Position numbers and translations under genes: made by a program
Notes under the pieces: model-generated
The model's input: the letters and a program-made list of their open reading frames with translations, nothing else
Told to the model about the DNA's origin: nothing
The model's database searches: none
Shown: in pieces, positions 1-7,388 of the stretch
Layout of the letters: every line of letters begins with the position of its first letter
How positions within the stretch are numbered: position 1 is the first letter of the stretch
From: CAYMQB01 sp964392665
GTDB taxonomy: Bacteria; Hydrothermota; E44-bin80
DNA length: 24,013 nucleotides
Reading direction: 5' to 3'
NCBI GenBank assembly: GCA_964392665.1
Contig: CAYMQB010000044.1
Span: forward strand, 1-24,013

Positions 1-289
1 TCATTATATCATAAAAAAGGTAACTAATTTATCTCATTTTTTGATTATAGACACCAATTCTTCTGACCAATTCTCTTTTTGATTCCATAATTTTCCATTT
101 TATTAGCCAATAAGAAAATGATGAGTAAACGCCGTCATTGTATCTTAAAAACAATATAAAGTAAAATGATAGTTTTGTCAAGCCCAAACACAGCTGAGAA
201 AAATTTAACAAGTTTCCACCAAAAGCAGTTAAAGAAGCGAATATCCAGTCCCGCGTTTTACATAATGTAAGTAATAAGTAAAGACCGTT
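1..289. other. Non-coding left edge
   Basis: I see no convincing gene here. A minus-strand open frame at 29-211 has no ribosome binding site, and the strong leftward promoter at 153-181 lies inside it, so it is probably not translated as written. The only other signal is that promoter, which suggests that the next gene lies beyond the left edge of the window. Confidence 0.5.
153..181 (-). promoter_or_regulatory. Sigma-70-type promoter directed leftward
   Basis: Read on the minus strand, TTGACA (181-176) is followed by a 17-nt spacer and TATATT (158-153). The hexamers and spacing are identical to those of the promoter at 7300-7328. Transcription would start near position 146 and run off the left edge. 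No convincing start codon with a ribosome binding site is visible between the promoter and the edge. Confidence 0.6.
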
Positions 290-457
290 ATGAGCATTGG
301 TAACAATTTAAGTGAGGAAGCCCCTTGTAACCCTAAAACGCTAAATGAGCTTGTGATGCTGATGGGAGAAGGTTGCGATATGGGGTTACTGAATATTTAC
401 GGATTGATTTTATTGGTTGAAAAAATTAGAGAAGAAACAGTGTTTATCCGTGGCTAA
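290..457 (+). CDS. Possible 55-residue hypothetical protein
   Basis: An ATG at 290 opens a 55-codon frame that ends with TAA at 455-457. The product contains two cysteines and five methionines, and a helical-looking C-terminal half that runs from LNELVMLMGEG to the final VFIRG. I recognise no family. There is no clear Shine-Dalgarno sequence before the ATG and no promoter of the kind seen elsewhere in the window, so this may be a chance frame or the remnant of a longer gene. It is listed because the amino-acid composition looks protein-like, not because expression is evident. Confidence 0.22.
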   Translation: MSIGNNLSEEAPCNPKTLNELVMLMGEGCDMGLLNIYGLILLVEKIREETVFIRG

Positions 458-720
458 TGTTTTAGTTTTGGAGGGTTGGGAGGTAAATACACAATTATGT
501 TTTTCCGTATTGTTCTATGGCTATAGTTTGTGTTAGGTTTCAGGGGTTAGGTGACAGGATTGAAGAATCTCTTAAATTCTCTTTCAATCCCTGTTGATTT
601 GTCTTGGTTGGGCGAGGAGGCAATACACTTTAATGTGTTTTCGGTGTTAATCGTATAATGGAATCAGTGGCTAATATGTTTCCTCTGGGTTCTCTGCGGT
701 TTGTTTTAGGGGGAAGGGGA
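458..720. other. Non-coding stretch downstream of the carboxylase operon
   Basis: No coding frame is supported. Two structures stand out. An imperfect inverted repeat at 554-595 has a left arm of ACAGGATTGAAGAAT and a right arm that is its bulged complement. A short CCTCTGGGTTCTCTGCGG string at 682-699 contains two spaced copies of CTCTG. The hairpin lies downstream of the minus-strand operon and could be an end-of-operon structure, but no U-tract follows it on either strand. Confidence 0.4.
554..595. repeat. Imperfect inverted repeat / hairpin
   Basis: The left arm (554-568) pairs with 576-595 with small bulges around a short AT-rich loop. It lies about 125 nt beyond the stop of the biotin-carrier gene on the minus strand. 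It may shape the 3' end of that transcript. There is no adjacent run of T on either strand, so a classic intrinsic terminator is not supported. Confidence 0.35.
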
Positions 721-1206
721 TTATTCGAGGGTGACGAGTTTGTCTTCCAATGCAACTTTCGTTCCTTCCTTTACAAGTATCTCCTTTACTATTCCCTGTC
801 TAGGGCTCTTTAGTTCGTTCTGCATCTTCATTGCTTCCAATATAAGGATTGGACTACCTTTCGAAACACTATCACCCTGCTTAACGTTCAATTTCACAAT
901 CAAACCTGGCATAGGTGCATGAATAATCGAGGATTCTTCTTCGCTCGAACCAGAGGATAGTGCTTCTCCAGACTTGACTTCGTATGTCTGCTGGTCAATC
1001 CAGAGAATAAAATGGTTTTCGGCTTTCTGCTGGCAAAAAACCTCGACTGTTTTATTGCCAATCAAAACGGAATGAAATCCATTGAAGGTCGTTTTGGAGA
1101 TGTTGACCGAATAGGTTTTGTTGTTCAGCCTCACTTCGATATTATTTTTGCTTTCACTTACTTCGAGTTCGTACGGCTTATTGTTAATAAGAAGTTTTTT
1201 CTTCAT
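721..1206 (-). CDS. Biotin carboxyl carrier subunit of acyl-CoA carboxylase
   Basis: This is a 161-residue carrier that holds biotin for a carboxylase complex in the cytoplasm. Residues about 95-161 form a biotinyl/lipoyl domain with HAPMPG (96-101) and the biotinylation motif EAMKM (124-128); Lys127 should carry the biotin. Residues 1-80 are beta-rich with repeated NNK/IGNK/IDQQ turns, consistent with a biotin carboxylase-carboxyltransferase linker (BT) barrel, and a Ser/Glu-rich hinge follows at 81-94. The ATG at 1206 overlaps the TGA of the biotin carboxylase gene as ATGA, which indicates translational coupling. A TTG at 1239 could extend the frame by 11 residues but is less likely. In most methylcrotonyl-CoA and propionyl-CoA carboxylases this segment is fused to biotin carboxylase; here it is separate. 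Confidence 0.9.
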   Translation of the reverse strand: MKKKLLINNKPYELEVSESKNNIEVRLNNKTYSVNISKTTFNGFHSVLIGNKTVEVFCQQKAENHFILWIDQQTYEVKSGEALSSGSSEEESSIIHAPMPGLIVKLNVKQGDSVSKGSPILILEAMKMQNELKSPRQGIVKEILVKEGTKVALEDKLVTLE

Positions 1207-2690
1207 TGAAGTGCTCTCTCTCTTCCTATTGTTTTCCAAAACGAGCTTTGTTTATACATTCCTTTTTCATTCAAATCTTTCTTTTTTGCAAGTTTTTCCG
1301 AGAGTGAAGCAATAATAGCAACTTCCTGCTCACTGACAGTTTCAATGTTCTTGGTCTCGAAGTTTTCAAGGAAATGTGTGTTGATATTTCCACTTGTAAA
1401 TCTCTTGTCTCTCATAATGGCTCTAAGTAATTTTATGATTGTTTTTACACCAACTATTCTATATTCGGAAAGTGCCCTTTTCATTCTGCTGATGGCAGAA
1501 GTTCTATTTTCCGCCCAGACTATAAGTTTTGAAATCAGCGGGTCGTAGAAAACAGGTATTTCAAATCCTTCGAATATTCCGCTGTCAAGTCTAATTCCCG
1601 GTCCCGAAGGTTCTACAAGATGTAAGATATTTCCCGGTGAAGGAACAAAATCGTTATCAGGGTCTTCTGCATAAATTCTTGCTTCAATTGCGTGTCCCTT
1701 TTGCTGAAGAATTTCCTGTTTGTATGAAAGTTTTTCATCGTTTGCAATCTTAATTTGTTCATTTACGATATCAATACCTGTTACAAGTTCTGTAACAGGA
1801 TGCTCCACCTGTATTCTTGCATTTACTTCGAGGAAGTAAAAATTCTTGTTTTTGTCAAGCAAAAACTCCACCGTACCTGCGTTCGTATATTTGCATGCTT
1901 TTACGATTTTGATTGCTTCCTCGCCCATTTGTTTCCTTAATTCACAGTTCAGGGCAGGTGATGGTGATTCTTCTATGATTTTCTGATATCTTCTCTGAAT
2001 CGAACATTCTCTCTCAAAAAGATACACGGCATTTCCAAAATTGTCTGCAAGAATCTGTATTTCGACATGTCTTGGTTCCTCAATGTATTTCTCTATGTAA
2101 ATGGTATCATCGCCAAATGCTGAGAGGGCTTCTCTTTTTCCAAGTTCAATCGCACTCGAGAGTTCCTTCTTGGTTCTTACGATGCGCATTCCTTTTCCGC
2201 CGCCACCCATAGATGCCTTGACTATTACAGGAAAACCAATGTCCGTTATAACCTTGTCAAAATCACTAAGATTGCTTGTTTTTCCCAGCATTCCCGGGAT
2301 TATGGGTGCTCCAATATTCTTCATAGTGTTTCTTGCGGCTATCTTGTCACCGACAAGTTCAAGGGCATTGGGATTTGGTCCGATGAAAATAAGTCCCGCA
2401 TCCCGACACTTTCTCGCAAATATGACATTTTCAGCAAGAAAGCCGTAGCCGGGATGAACTGCCTGACAACCAGTTTTTTTTGCAATGGCGATAAGTTTAT
2501 CCATATTCAAGTAACTTTCCTGTGGATTTGATCTGCCGATATGATATGCTTCATTGGCATTTCTTGTATGTAGGGCATCCCTGTCAACATCGGAATAAAC
2601 AGCGATGCTTACTATTCCCATTTCCCTGCAGGCTCTGATTATTCTCAGGGCAATTTCCCCGCGGTTTGCAATCAGTATCTTTTTAATCAT
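1203..2690 (-). CDS. accC: Biotin carboxylase subunit of acyl-CoA carboxylase
   Basis: This ATP-grasp enzyme (495 residues) carboxylates biotin on the carrier subunit using bicarbonate and ATP. The start MIKKILIANRGEIALRI is the canonical N-terminus. Other signatures are the glycine-rich ATP loop SMGGGGKGMR, IIEESPSP, and the active-site run EVNARIQVEH. The chain runs about 50 residues past a stand-alone AccC and ends with a FWKTIGRERALQ stretch that resembles the lead-in to the BT domain of fused alpha subunits. It looks like the front half of a split alpha subunit. The ATG at 2690 overlaps the toxin gene stop by 8 nt. No good Shine-Dalgarno precedes this ATG or an alternative one at 2711, so translation is probably coupled to the upstream hepT. 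Context favours methylcrotonyl-CoA as the final substrate; a housekeeping acetyl-CoA or propionyl-CoA role cannot be excluded. Confidence 0.92.
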   Translation of the reverse strand: MIKKILIANRGEIALRIIRACREMGIVSIAVYSDVDRDALHTRNANEAYHIGRSNPQESYLNMDKLIAIAKKTGCQAVHPGYGFLAENVIFARKCRDAGLIFIGPNPNALELVGDKIAARNTMKNIGAPIIPGMLGKTSNLSDFDKVITDIGFPVIVKASMGGGGKGMRIVRTKKELSSAIELGKREALSAFGDDTIYIEKYIEEPRHVEIQILADNFGNAVYLFERECSIQRRYQKIIEESPSPALNCELRKQMGEEAIKIVKACKYTNAGTVEFLLDKNKNFYFLEVNARIQVEHPVTELVTGIDIVNEQIKIANDEKLSYKQEILQQKGHAIEARIYAEDPDNDFVPSPGNILHLVEPSGPGIRLDSGIFEGFEIPVFYDPLISKLIVWAENRTSAISRMKRALSEYRIVGVKTIIKLLRAIMRDKRFTSGNINTHFLENFETKNIETVSEQEVAIIASLSEKLAKKKDLNEKGMYKQSSFWKTIGRERALQ

Positions 2691-3126
2691 CGTTTTTCTG
2701 TAGAAATTCATTAAATACTTCAGCTAACTTTCTGTAATTCTTCCATCCCTCACGTAAAAAATCCTTAATACTTTTCCATTTAATATCAAGATATTGATGG
2801 GCAAGTATATTCCTCAGTCTTACTCCGTCAGCCAGACCAGAAGCAATACTTTTATTAACTAACCCCAAAGCATAAAGAATTAAAAAGTATTCTTTATAAG
2901 TATCAGGTATTTTTGCCCCACCATTTATAATAATAATTTTTGCCATATCCAGTCCAGAATTTATAATATTTTCTATACATCTTTCAAGGTTTCGTCTCTT
3001 ATCGTTATCTGTTGAATATATCTTGAAATTAAGTGTGATGAATTTTTTTTGTAAATCGTCTATCTCTGAATTGAGAAAGTCAAGAATCCTTAGCAGCCGC
3101 TCTCGATCGAACTTTTCTAATTTCAT
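2683..3126 (-). CDS. hepT: HepT-like HEPN ribonuclease toxin
   Basis: This 147-residue, largely helical protein belongs to the HEPN/HepT family. The catalytic RX4HXY signature is intact as RNILAHQY (Arg105, His110, Tyr112). In characterised HepT toxins these residues cleave RNA, and the Tyr is the site modified by the MntA antitoxin. The gene begins inside the 3' end of mntA (47-nt overlap) with a strong AAGGAGAAGG ribosome binding site just before its ATG. Its stop lies 3 nt below the biotin carboxylase ATG. Antitoxin-then-toxin order matches type VII MntA-HepT modules. The odd feature is its location within an acyl-CoA carboxylase operon, with a strong upstream promoter but no promoter of its own that I can see. 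Confidence 0.88.
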   Translation of the reverse strand: MKLEKFDRERLLRILDFLNSEIDDLQKKFITLNFKIYSTDNDKRRNLERCIENIINSGLDMAKIIIINGGAKIPDTYKEYFLILYALGLVNKSIASGLADGVRLRNILAHQYLDIKWKSIKDFLREGWKNYRKLAEVFNEFLQKNDD

Positions 3127-3517
3127 TCCTTCTCCTTAATGCATCAAGATTAAAATCGACAAAATCCTCTGCCTCACGAGAAACCTTGAGCATAAAATCA
3201 ATGAATAAGCCTCTATCTTTAATTGTCAGAGGAACACCTTTTCTTATTGCTTGCCAGGAAATAATAGAAGGTGCTCTGTTGAGATATACCATATCTACCT
3301 CTTTTTTTAAAAGTTTCTCTATTTCCAATTCAATAGTGCGTTCCTTATCTCGTTTTTCCTCTTGTAAAAAAACTGCGATATCAACGTCAGACTCTGGACC
3401 GTTTCTGTTTTTTGTAGTGGAACCAAACAGGAAAGCCATAATGACATCTTCTCTTTTTTTAAAATAATCAGTAAGTGTATTTAGTAAATTTTCTTTTTTT
3501 AACCTTTTATTAACCAT
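3080..3517 (-). CDS. mntA: MntA-like nucleotidyltransferase antitoxin
   Basis: This is a minimal nucleotidyltransferase of 145 residues. The family signature GSX10DXD is complete: Gly32-Ser33, then Asp44 and Asp46 within SDVDIAVF. A third acidic residue, in EVDMVYL (Asp75), completes the metal site. In type VII systems MntA neutralises HepT by transferring AMP to its catalytic Tyr. I chose the ATG at 3517 because a TTGGAG site lies 8 nt upstream and the preceding crotonase gene stops at 3522. An upstream start at 3550 would overlap that gene. The C-terminal 15 codons overlap hepT, which suggests coupled production of toxin and antitoxin. Confidence 0.87.
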   Translation of the reverse strand: MVNKRLKKENLLNTLTDYFKKREDVIMAFLFGSTTKNRNGPESDVDIAVFLQEEKRDKERTIELEIEKLLKKEVDMVYLNRAPSIISWQAIRKGVPLTIKDRGLFIDFMLKVSREAEDFVDFNLDALRRRNEIRKVRSRAAAKDS

Positions 3518-3521
3518 TAAG

Positions 3522-4298
3522 TTAGCTCCAATCAGGTTTTCTTTTTTCAAGGAATGCCTTCATTCCTTCCTGGGCATCTTTACTCTTTCTTAAGTTTGCC
3601 AGGGTTTCTGCTGTGAATTCTCGCACTTTGTCGAAGGTTTGGAGTGGAACCTTCTCAAGTAAATCCTTGCAGACAAGCAGTGCATTGGGACTTCCCTCCA
3701 GGAGTTCGTTCACAATTGTCTGGGTTTCTGTATCGAGTTGCTCTTCTTCTACAACCTTGTTTACGAGTCCTATCCTCAATGCATCTTCCGCATTTAATCT
3801 TCTGCCTGTCATGAAATACTCTCTTATTCTGCCTTCGCCACATTTTCTAATCATGAATGGTGATATGTCAGAAGGCACGAGTCCAATCCTAACTTCACTA
3901 AAACTGAATTTCGCTTTTGTTGATGCGACCGCAATGTCGCACACGGAGACGAATCCCGTTCCTCCACCAATTGCTGGACCATTTACTTTCCCGACAACAG
4001 GTTTTGGAAGTGAGTAAATGAGATAGAACAATTCTGCCAACTGCAGTGATTCTTTGAAATTTTCTTCATAACTTCGAGTCATAACATCTTTCATCCAGTT
4101 AAGGTCCGCACCTGCGCAAAAGCAAGTTCCCTCACCTGTGAGTATTACAACTCTTATGTCGTCGCTTTTTTTAATTTTTCTAAACACTACGAAGAGTTCT
4201 TCTATCATTTTCCAGTTAAATGCATTTCTTACATTGGGTCTGGAGAATGTAATTGCTGCAATTCTGTCCTTGACTTCGTATTTGATTGTTTCAAACAT
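3522..4298 (-). CDS. liuC: Enoyl-CoA hydratase family, probable methylglutaconyl-CoA hydratase
   Basis: This 258-residue crotonase-fold protein probably hydrates 3-methylglutaconyl-CoA, the product of methylcrotonyl-CoA carboxylase, to HMG-CoA. The oxyanion-hole segment CAGADLNWMK and the block SEVRIGLVPSDISPF are typical of LiuC-type hydratases. The second catalytic Glu position is kept (SEVRIGL), while the first is Gly (GGGTGF), as is usual in LiuC. The start at 4298 is preceded by AGGGAG at a good distance; an upstream ATG at 4316 has less support. It lies 53 nt after liuB. Sequence type and neighbours point to leucine catabolism. The alternative is a general short-chain enoyl-CoA hydratase. 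Confidence 0.8.
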   Translation of the reverse strand: MFETIKYEVKDRIAAITFSRPNVRNAFNWKMIEELFVVFRKIKKSDDIRVVILTGEGTCFCAGADLNWMKDVMTRSYEENFKESLQLAELFYLIYSLPKPVVGKVNGPAIGGGTGFVSVCDIAVASTKAKFSFSEVRIGLVPSDISPFMIRKCGEGRIREYFMTGRRLNAEDALRIGLVNKVVEEEQLDTETQTIVNELLEGSPNALLVCKDLLEKVPLQTFDKVREFTAETLANLRKSKDAQEGMKAFLEKRKPDWS

Positions 4299-4351
4299 TG
4301 TTGCTCCCTGTTTCACATTTTAAAACAAAATTACCAATCTTCCTTCCTTGC

Positions 4352-5959
4352 TTACATCCTGAATATACCGAATTTATAATCAGGGATAGGGACGTTGAGA
4401 GATGTCTCAAGACAGAGTCCTAATACCTTTCTGGTATCAATCGGGTCTATAATGCCATCATCCCAAAGTCTTGCCGTTGAATAGTATGCACTTGACTCTT
4501 GTTCGTATCTTTTTAGAATAGGCTCTTTTATTTTTGAAATCTCTTTATCGGATAATTTTTTGCCCTGTTTCTGAAGCTGCCTTACCTTAACCGTGGCAAG
4601 GACACCTGCTGCCTGTTCACCCCCCATAACACAGATCTTGGAACTGGGCCACATCCATAGAAATCTTGGATTGTAACCTCTCCCACACATTGCGTAATTT
4701 CCTGCACCATAGGAACCACCCACAATTACCGTGAGTTTTGGAACATCTGCATTTGCAACTGCGTGTACCATTTTCGCACCATCTTTTGCTATGCCTTTAT
4801 GTTCGTACTGTTTACCAACGATGAATCCCGTTATGTTCTGGAGGAAGAGTAAAGGGATCTTTCGCAGAGCACATAGAGACATAAAATGAGCGCCTTTCAG
4901 AGATGATTCACTGAAAAGGACGCCATTATTTGCAACTATTCCAATCGGGTATCCATAGAGTTTTGCAAAACCGCAAACAAGCGTCTGTCCATAAAGCTCC
5001 TTGAATTCATGAAACTTGCTGCCATCTACAAGTCTTGCAATTACTTCTCTCATATCAAAAGATTTCTTCAAATCCTGGGGGATTATTCCATAGAGTTCTT
5101 CGGGATCATAATAAGGTTCTTCCGATTCAATCCTGTAGAGCGGGTATTTTTTCCTTTTCGGTATATTTTCCACGATGTCTCTTGCAAGTTTAATGGCATG
5201 TTCATCATTTAAAGCATAATAATCCGAAACTCCAGATATTCTTGAATGAACATCAGCTCCTCCCAATTCCTCTGCAGAAACTTCTTCGCCCGTTGCTGCT
5301 TTGACGAGTGGAGGACCGCCTATGAATATTGTCCCTTCATTTTTCACAATGATGGTTTCATCACTCATGGCAGGAACATATGCTCCACCTGCTGTACTTG
5401 AACCCATAACAACTGCAATTTGAAGTATGTCCATTGCAGACATTCTTGCCTGATTATAGAAGATTCTGCCGAAATGCTCTTTGTCGGGAAATGTTTCCGA
5501 CTGATAAGGCAAGAATATTCCGCCTGAGTCAACCAAGTAAATACAAGGGAGATGATTCTCGATTGCAATTTGCTGTGCCCTTATGTGTTTTTTTATCGTT
5601 ATCGGAAAATAGGTTCCGCCTTTTACTGTTGCGTCATTGGCAACTATCATCACCTCTCTTCCATTAACCTTTCCGATACCTGTGACAATGCCGGCACTGG
5701 GTGCTTGATTATCATACATATCTATTGCTGCAAGAGAATTGAGTTCCAGAAACGGAGTATTCTTATCCAGCAGAAGCTCAATTCTGTCCCTAACAAGCAT
5801 TTTCCCTCTATCTGAATGTTTCTTCTTTGCTCTTTCAGGTCCACCTTTTCTTATCTCTTCATATTTTTTTTTGAATTGACTGAGTAATTGTAGGTGGAAT
5901 TTCTTTCTTTGTTCGAAGTCCTTGCTTTTTGTGTCTATTCTGGTTTCGATTCTCTTCAT
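4352..5959 (-). CDS. liuB: Acyl-CoA carboxylase carboxyltransferase, probable methylcrotonyl-CoA carboxylase beta subunit
   Basis: This 535-residue subunit transfers CO2 from carboxybiotin to an acyl-CoA. Its length equals the usual MCC beta length. It carries blocks characteristic of MCC beta rather than PCC or AccA/D: VANDATVKGGTYFPIT (106-121), DSGGIFLPYQ...FPDKEHFGRIFYNQ (144-170), GSSTAGGAYVPAMSDE (186-201) and IGGPPLVKAATGEEVSAEEL (213-232). A C-terminal half with CGRGYNPRFLWMWP and GGEQAAGVLA forms the second crotonase-like lobe. It is the first gene of the operon. AAAGGAG lies 4 nt before the ATG, and a TTGACT-N17-TATACA promoter ends about 45 nt upstream. No isovaleryl-CoA dehydrogenase or HMG-CoA lyase gene is in the window, so the pathway must be completed elsewhere. 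Confidence 0.88.
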   Translation of the reverse strand: MKRIETRIDTKSKDFEQRKKFHLQLLSQFKKKYEEIRKGGPERAKKKHSDRGKMLVRDRIELLLDKNTPFLELNSLAAIDMYDNQAPSAGIVTGIGKVNGREVMIVANDATVKGGTYFPITIKKHIRAQQIAIENHLPCIYLVDSGGIFLPYQSETFPDKEHFGRIFYNQARMSAMDILQIAVVMGSSTAGGAYVPAMSDETIIVKNEGTIFIGGPPLVKAATGEEVSAEELGGADVHSRISGVSDYYALNDEHAIKLARDIVENIPKRKKYPLYRIESEEPYYDPEELYGIIPQDLKKSFDMREVIARLVDGSKFHEFKELYGQTLVCGFAKLYGYPIGIVANNGVLFSESSLKGAHFMSLCALRKIPLLFLQNITGFIVGKQYEHKGIAKDGAKMVHAVANADVPKLTVIVGGSYGAGNYAMCGRGYNPRFLWMWPSSKICVMGGEQAAGVLATVKVRQLQKQGKKLSDKEISKIKEPILKRYEQESSAYYSTARLWDDGIIDPIDTRKVLGLCLETSLNVPIPDYKFGIFRM

Positions 5960-6003
5960 ATTGCTCCTTTTCTGGCGATTTTATATTTCAATTCAACATT
6001 TCT

Positions 6004-6032
6004 TGTATAACTTAAAAGAAAAGCAAAGTCAA
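6004..6032 (-). promoter_or_regulatory. Promoter of the carboxylase/toxin-antitoxin operon
   Basis: On the minus strand, TTGACT (6032-6027) is followed by a 17-nt spacer and TATACA (6009-6004). This predicts a transcript starting near 5997 with a leader of roughly 38 nt before the liuB ATG at 5959. It is the only strong promoter I see for the five downstream genes, including mntA-hepT. Confidence 0.65.
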
Positions 6033-6074
6033 GAAAAAAAGGGCTAATTTAGGCAAAAAAGGTCGAGAATTGTA

Positions 6075-6103
6075 TTGACAATATGTTAAGTTTATAGTAA
6101 TTT
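6075..6103 (+). promoter_or_regulatory. Promoter of the TPR gene
   Basis: TTGACA (6075-6080) is followed by a 17-nt spacer and TAATTT (6098-6103). The -10 box is imperfect. The ATG at 6137 lies about 27 nt below the expected start point. The two divergent -35 boxes are only 42 nt apart, so a regulator bound between them could affect both directions. Confidence 0.55.
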
Positions 6104-6136
6104 GACTTAAGTGAGTGTAATACAGGAGCAAGGGAG

Positions 6137-7237
6137 ATGGTAAGTAAAATGCAGAATAGGTTCACCATTAATGCAGAAAATATGCCGCCTTTTGTTATGA
6201 GCATATGCTTCAAGAAGGGAGATATTTTCCTGGGTCTCGGTGATTACAAGCTAGCCGAGTCGAATTACCTTATGACACTAAAACTGGCGAAGCTCTTCAA
6301 AAATGTGAAACGAGAAGGTATTGCCTACAACCAGATTGCCAGAACTCTGTATCTCGAATCCAATTATGGGAAGGCGCAGAAGTATTTGAAAAAGGCGTTC
6401 GAGATTTTGTCGCCCATAAAGGATACAAAATATCTTGTTAAATGCTGGGTAACCACAGGTTGCATGCTTAGAATGCAGGGACGATATAATAAGGCGATAG
6501 AGTGTCACGAAAAGGCACTTCGATTAAGCAAAAAGACCGGAGAGAAGATCGATACGGCAAATGCCTTGAACACGATGGGACACACATACTGGCTAATGGG
6601 TGAATATGATGAAGCCTTACAGCATTTAAGCAAAGCTCTTGGTTACTACAAGAAGACAGAATCTGTCGAAGGTGAAGCAACTTGTCTTAATAATCTCGGG
6701 CTTCTTTATCTGGATATGGGAAAACCCAGAAGAGCGCTTGCGTGTCACAAAAGGGCTTACAAATTGCGCAGACGGATGGGCTCAAAAGGTGGACTGGCTG
6801 CTTCACTTCTGAACATTGGGAACATAGAATACACATTAAAGCATTTTGAAAGTGCAACAAATTATTGGAAGGATGCACTGGTTTTGAGTGAGGAACTTGA
6901 AATAAAAGATATAGTAGCAATGTGTCAATCAAATCTGGGCGAGGTTTACTACAGGATAAAAGAATATGACAAAGCAATCAGTATTCTTAATGAATCCCTC
7001 AAGACGAAGACAGAACTGAATCTTGTTGCTTATCTTCCAAGTACCTATAAAAATCTTGCAAGAGTGTATTTGACTAAATATTCCGATGGGCAGGAACAAA
7101 AAAGATTGTTTATAGATAAGGCGAAACATTTTGCAGTAAAATCGCTTGAGATTTCACGAGAGATTGGACATAAGGGAAACATCACGGATTCTAAAAAGAT
7201 TCTTCTTATGATAAAAAAAGCGAGAAAAAGCAATTAG
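6137..7237 (+). CDS. Tetratricopeptide repeat protein
   Basis: This 366-residue protein is built almost entirely of about seven TPR units with kinesin-light-chain/Rap-like spacing. Examples are ANALNTMGHTYWLMGEYDEA and CLNNLGLLYLDMGKPRRALA, and each ends in an A-x-x-Y/H-x-x-A-L-x-L helix. There is no signal peptide, membrane segment or catalytic domain, so it is probably a cytoplasmic scaffold or peptide-binding protein. AGGAG at 6124-6128 lies 8 nt before the ATG. It is flanked by its own promoter and by the separate promoter of the slipin operon, so it is probably monocistronic. Tandem TPR proteins of this kind can serve as quorum/Rap-type receptors or as assembly platforms, but nothing in the sequence selects between these roles. 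Confidence 0.85.
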   Translation: MVSKMQNRFTINAENMPPFVMSICFKKGDIFLGLGDYKLAESNYLMTLKLAKLFKNVKREGIAYNQIARTLYLESNYGKAQKYLKKAFEILSPIKDTKYLVKCWVTTGCMLRMQGRYNKAIECHEKALRLSKKTGEKIDTANALNTMGHTYWLMGEYDEALQHLSKALGYYKKTESVEGEATCLNNLGLLYLDMGKPRRALACHKRAYKLRRRMGSKGGLAASLLNIGNIEYTLKHFESATNYWKDALVLSEELEIKDIVAMCQSNLGEVYYRIKEYDKAISILNESLKTKTELNLVAYLPSTYKNLARVYLTKYSDGQEQKRLFIDKAKHFAVKSLEISREIGHKGNITDSKKILLMIKKARKSN

Positions 7238-7299
7238 TAGGAAATCCAAACCAGTTCTTCTGATAGAAAGGCACGTGAGAAAACAATTAGTGTTTTTAC

Positions 7300-7328
7300 T
7301 TGACAATAACCATTAAAACAATTATATT
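7300..7328 (+). promoter_or_regulatory. Promoter of the slipin-GWxTD operon
   Basis: TTGACA (7300-7305) is followed by a 17-nt spacer and TATATT (7323-7328), close to consensus. Transcription should start near 7335 and reach the slipin ATG at 7389. AAAGGAGAGC lies directly before that ATG. The four genes to 11456 follow on the same strand without another strong promoter. Confidence 0.7.
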
Positions 7329-7388
7329 TTTGCTAGATGAAAAAGATAGATAAATTGTAAACTTTTAACTTAAAGAAAGGAGAGCAAA

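Noticed and set aside
29..211. Minus-strand 60-codon frame as a gene
   Set aside because: The promoter at 153-181 lies inside it, no ribosome binding site precedes any ATG, and no family is recognisable.
581..594. TTTCAATCCCTG string resembling the end of some CRISPR repeats
   Set aside because: Only one copy plus its own inverted arm is present. There is no regularly spaced array and no cas gene in the window.
731..922. Plus-strand frames opposite the biotin-carrier gene
   Set aside because: They are antisense shadows of a strongly supported gene with an intact EAMKM motif.
1203..1239. Possible frameshift joining the biotin carboxylase and carrier genes
   Set aside because: The clean ATGA overlap and the natural domain boundary suggest two real genes. 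A base error cannot be excluded without reads, so it is raised only as a check.
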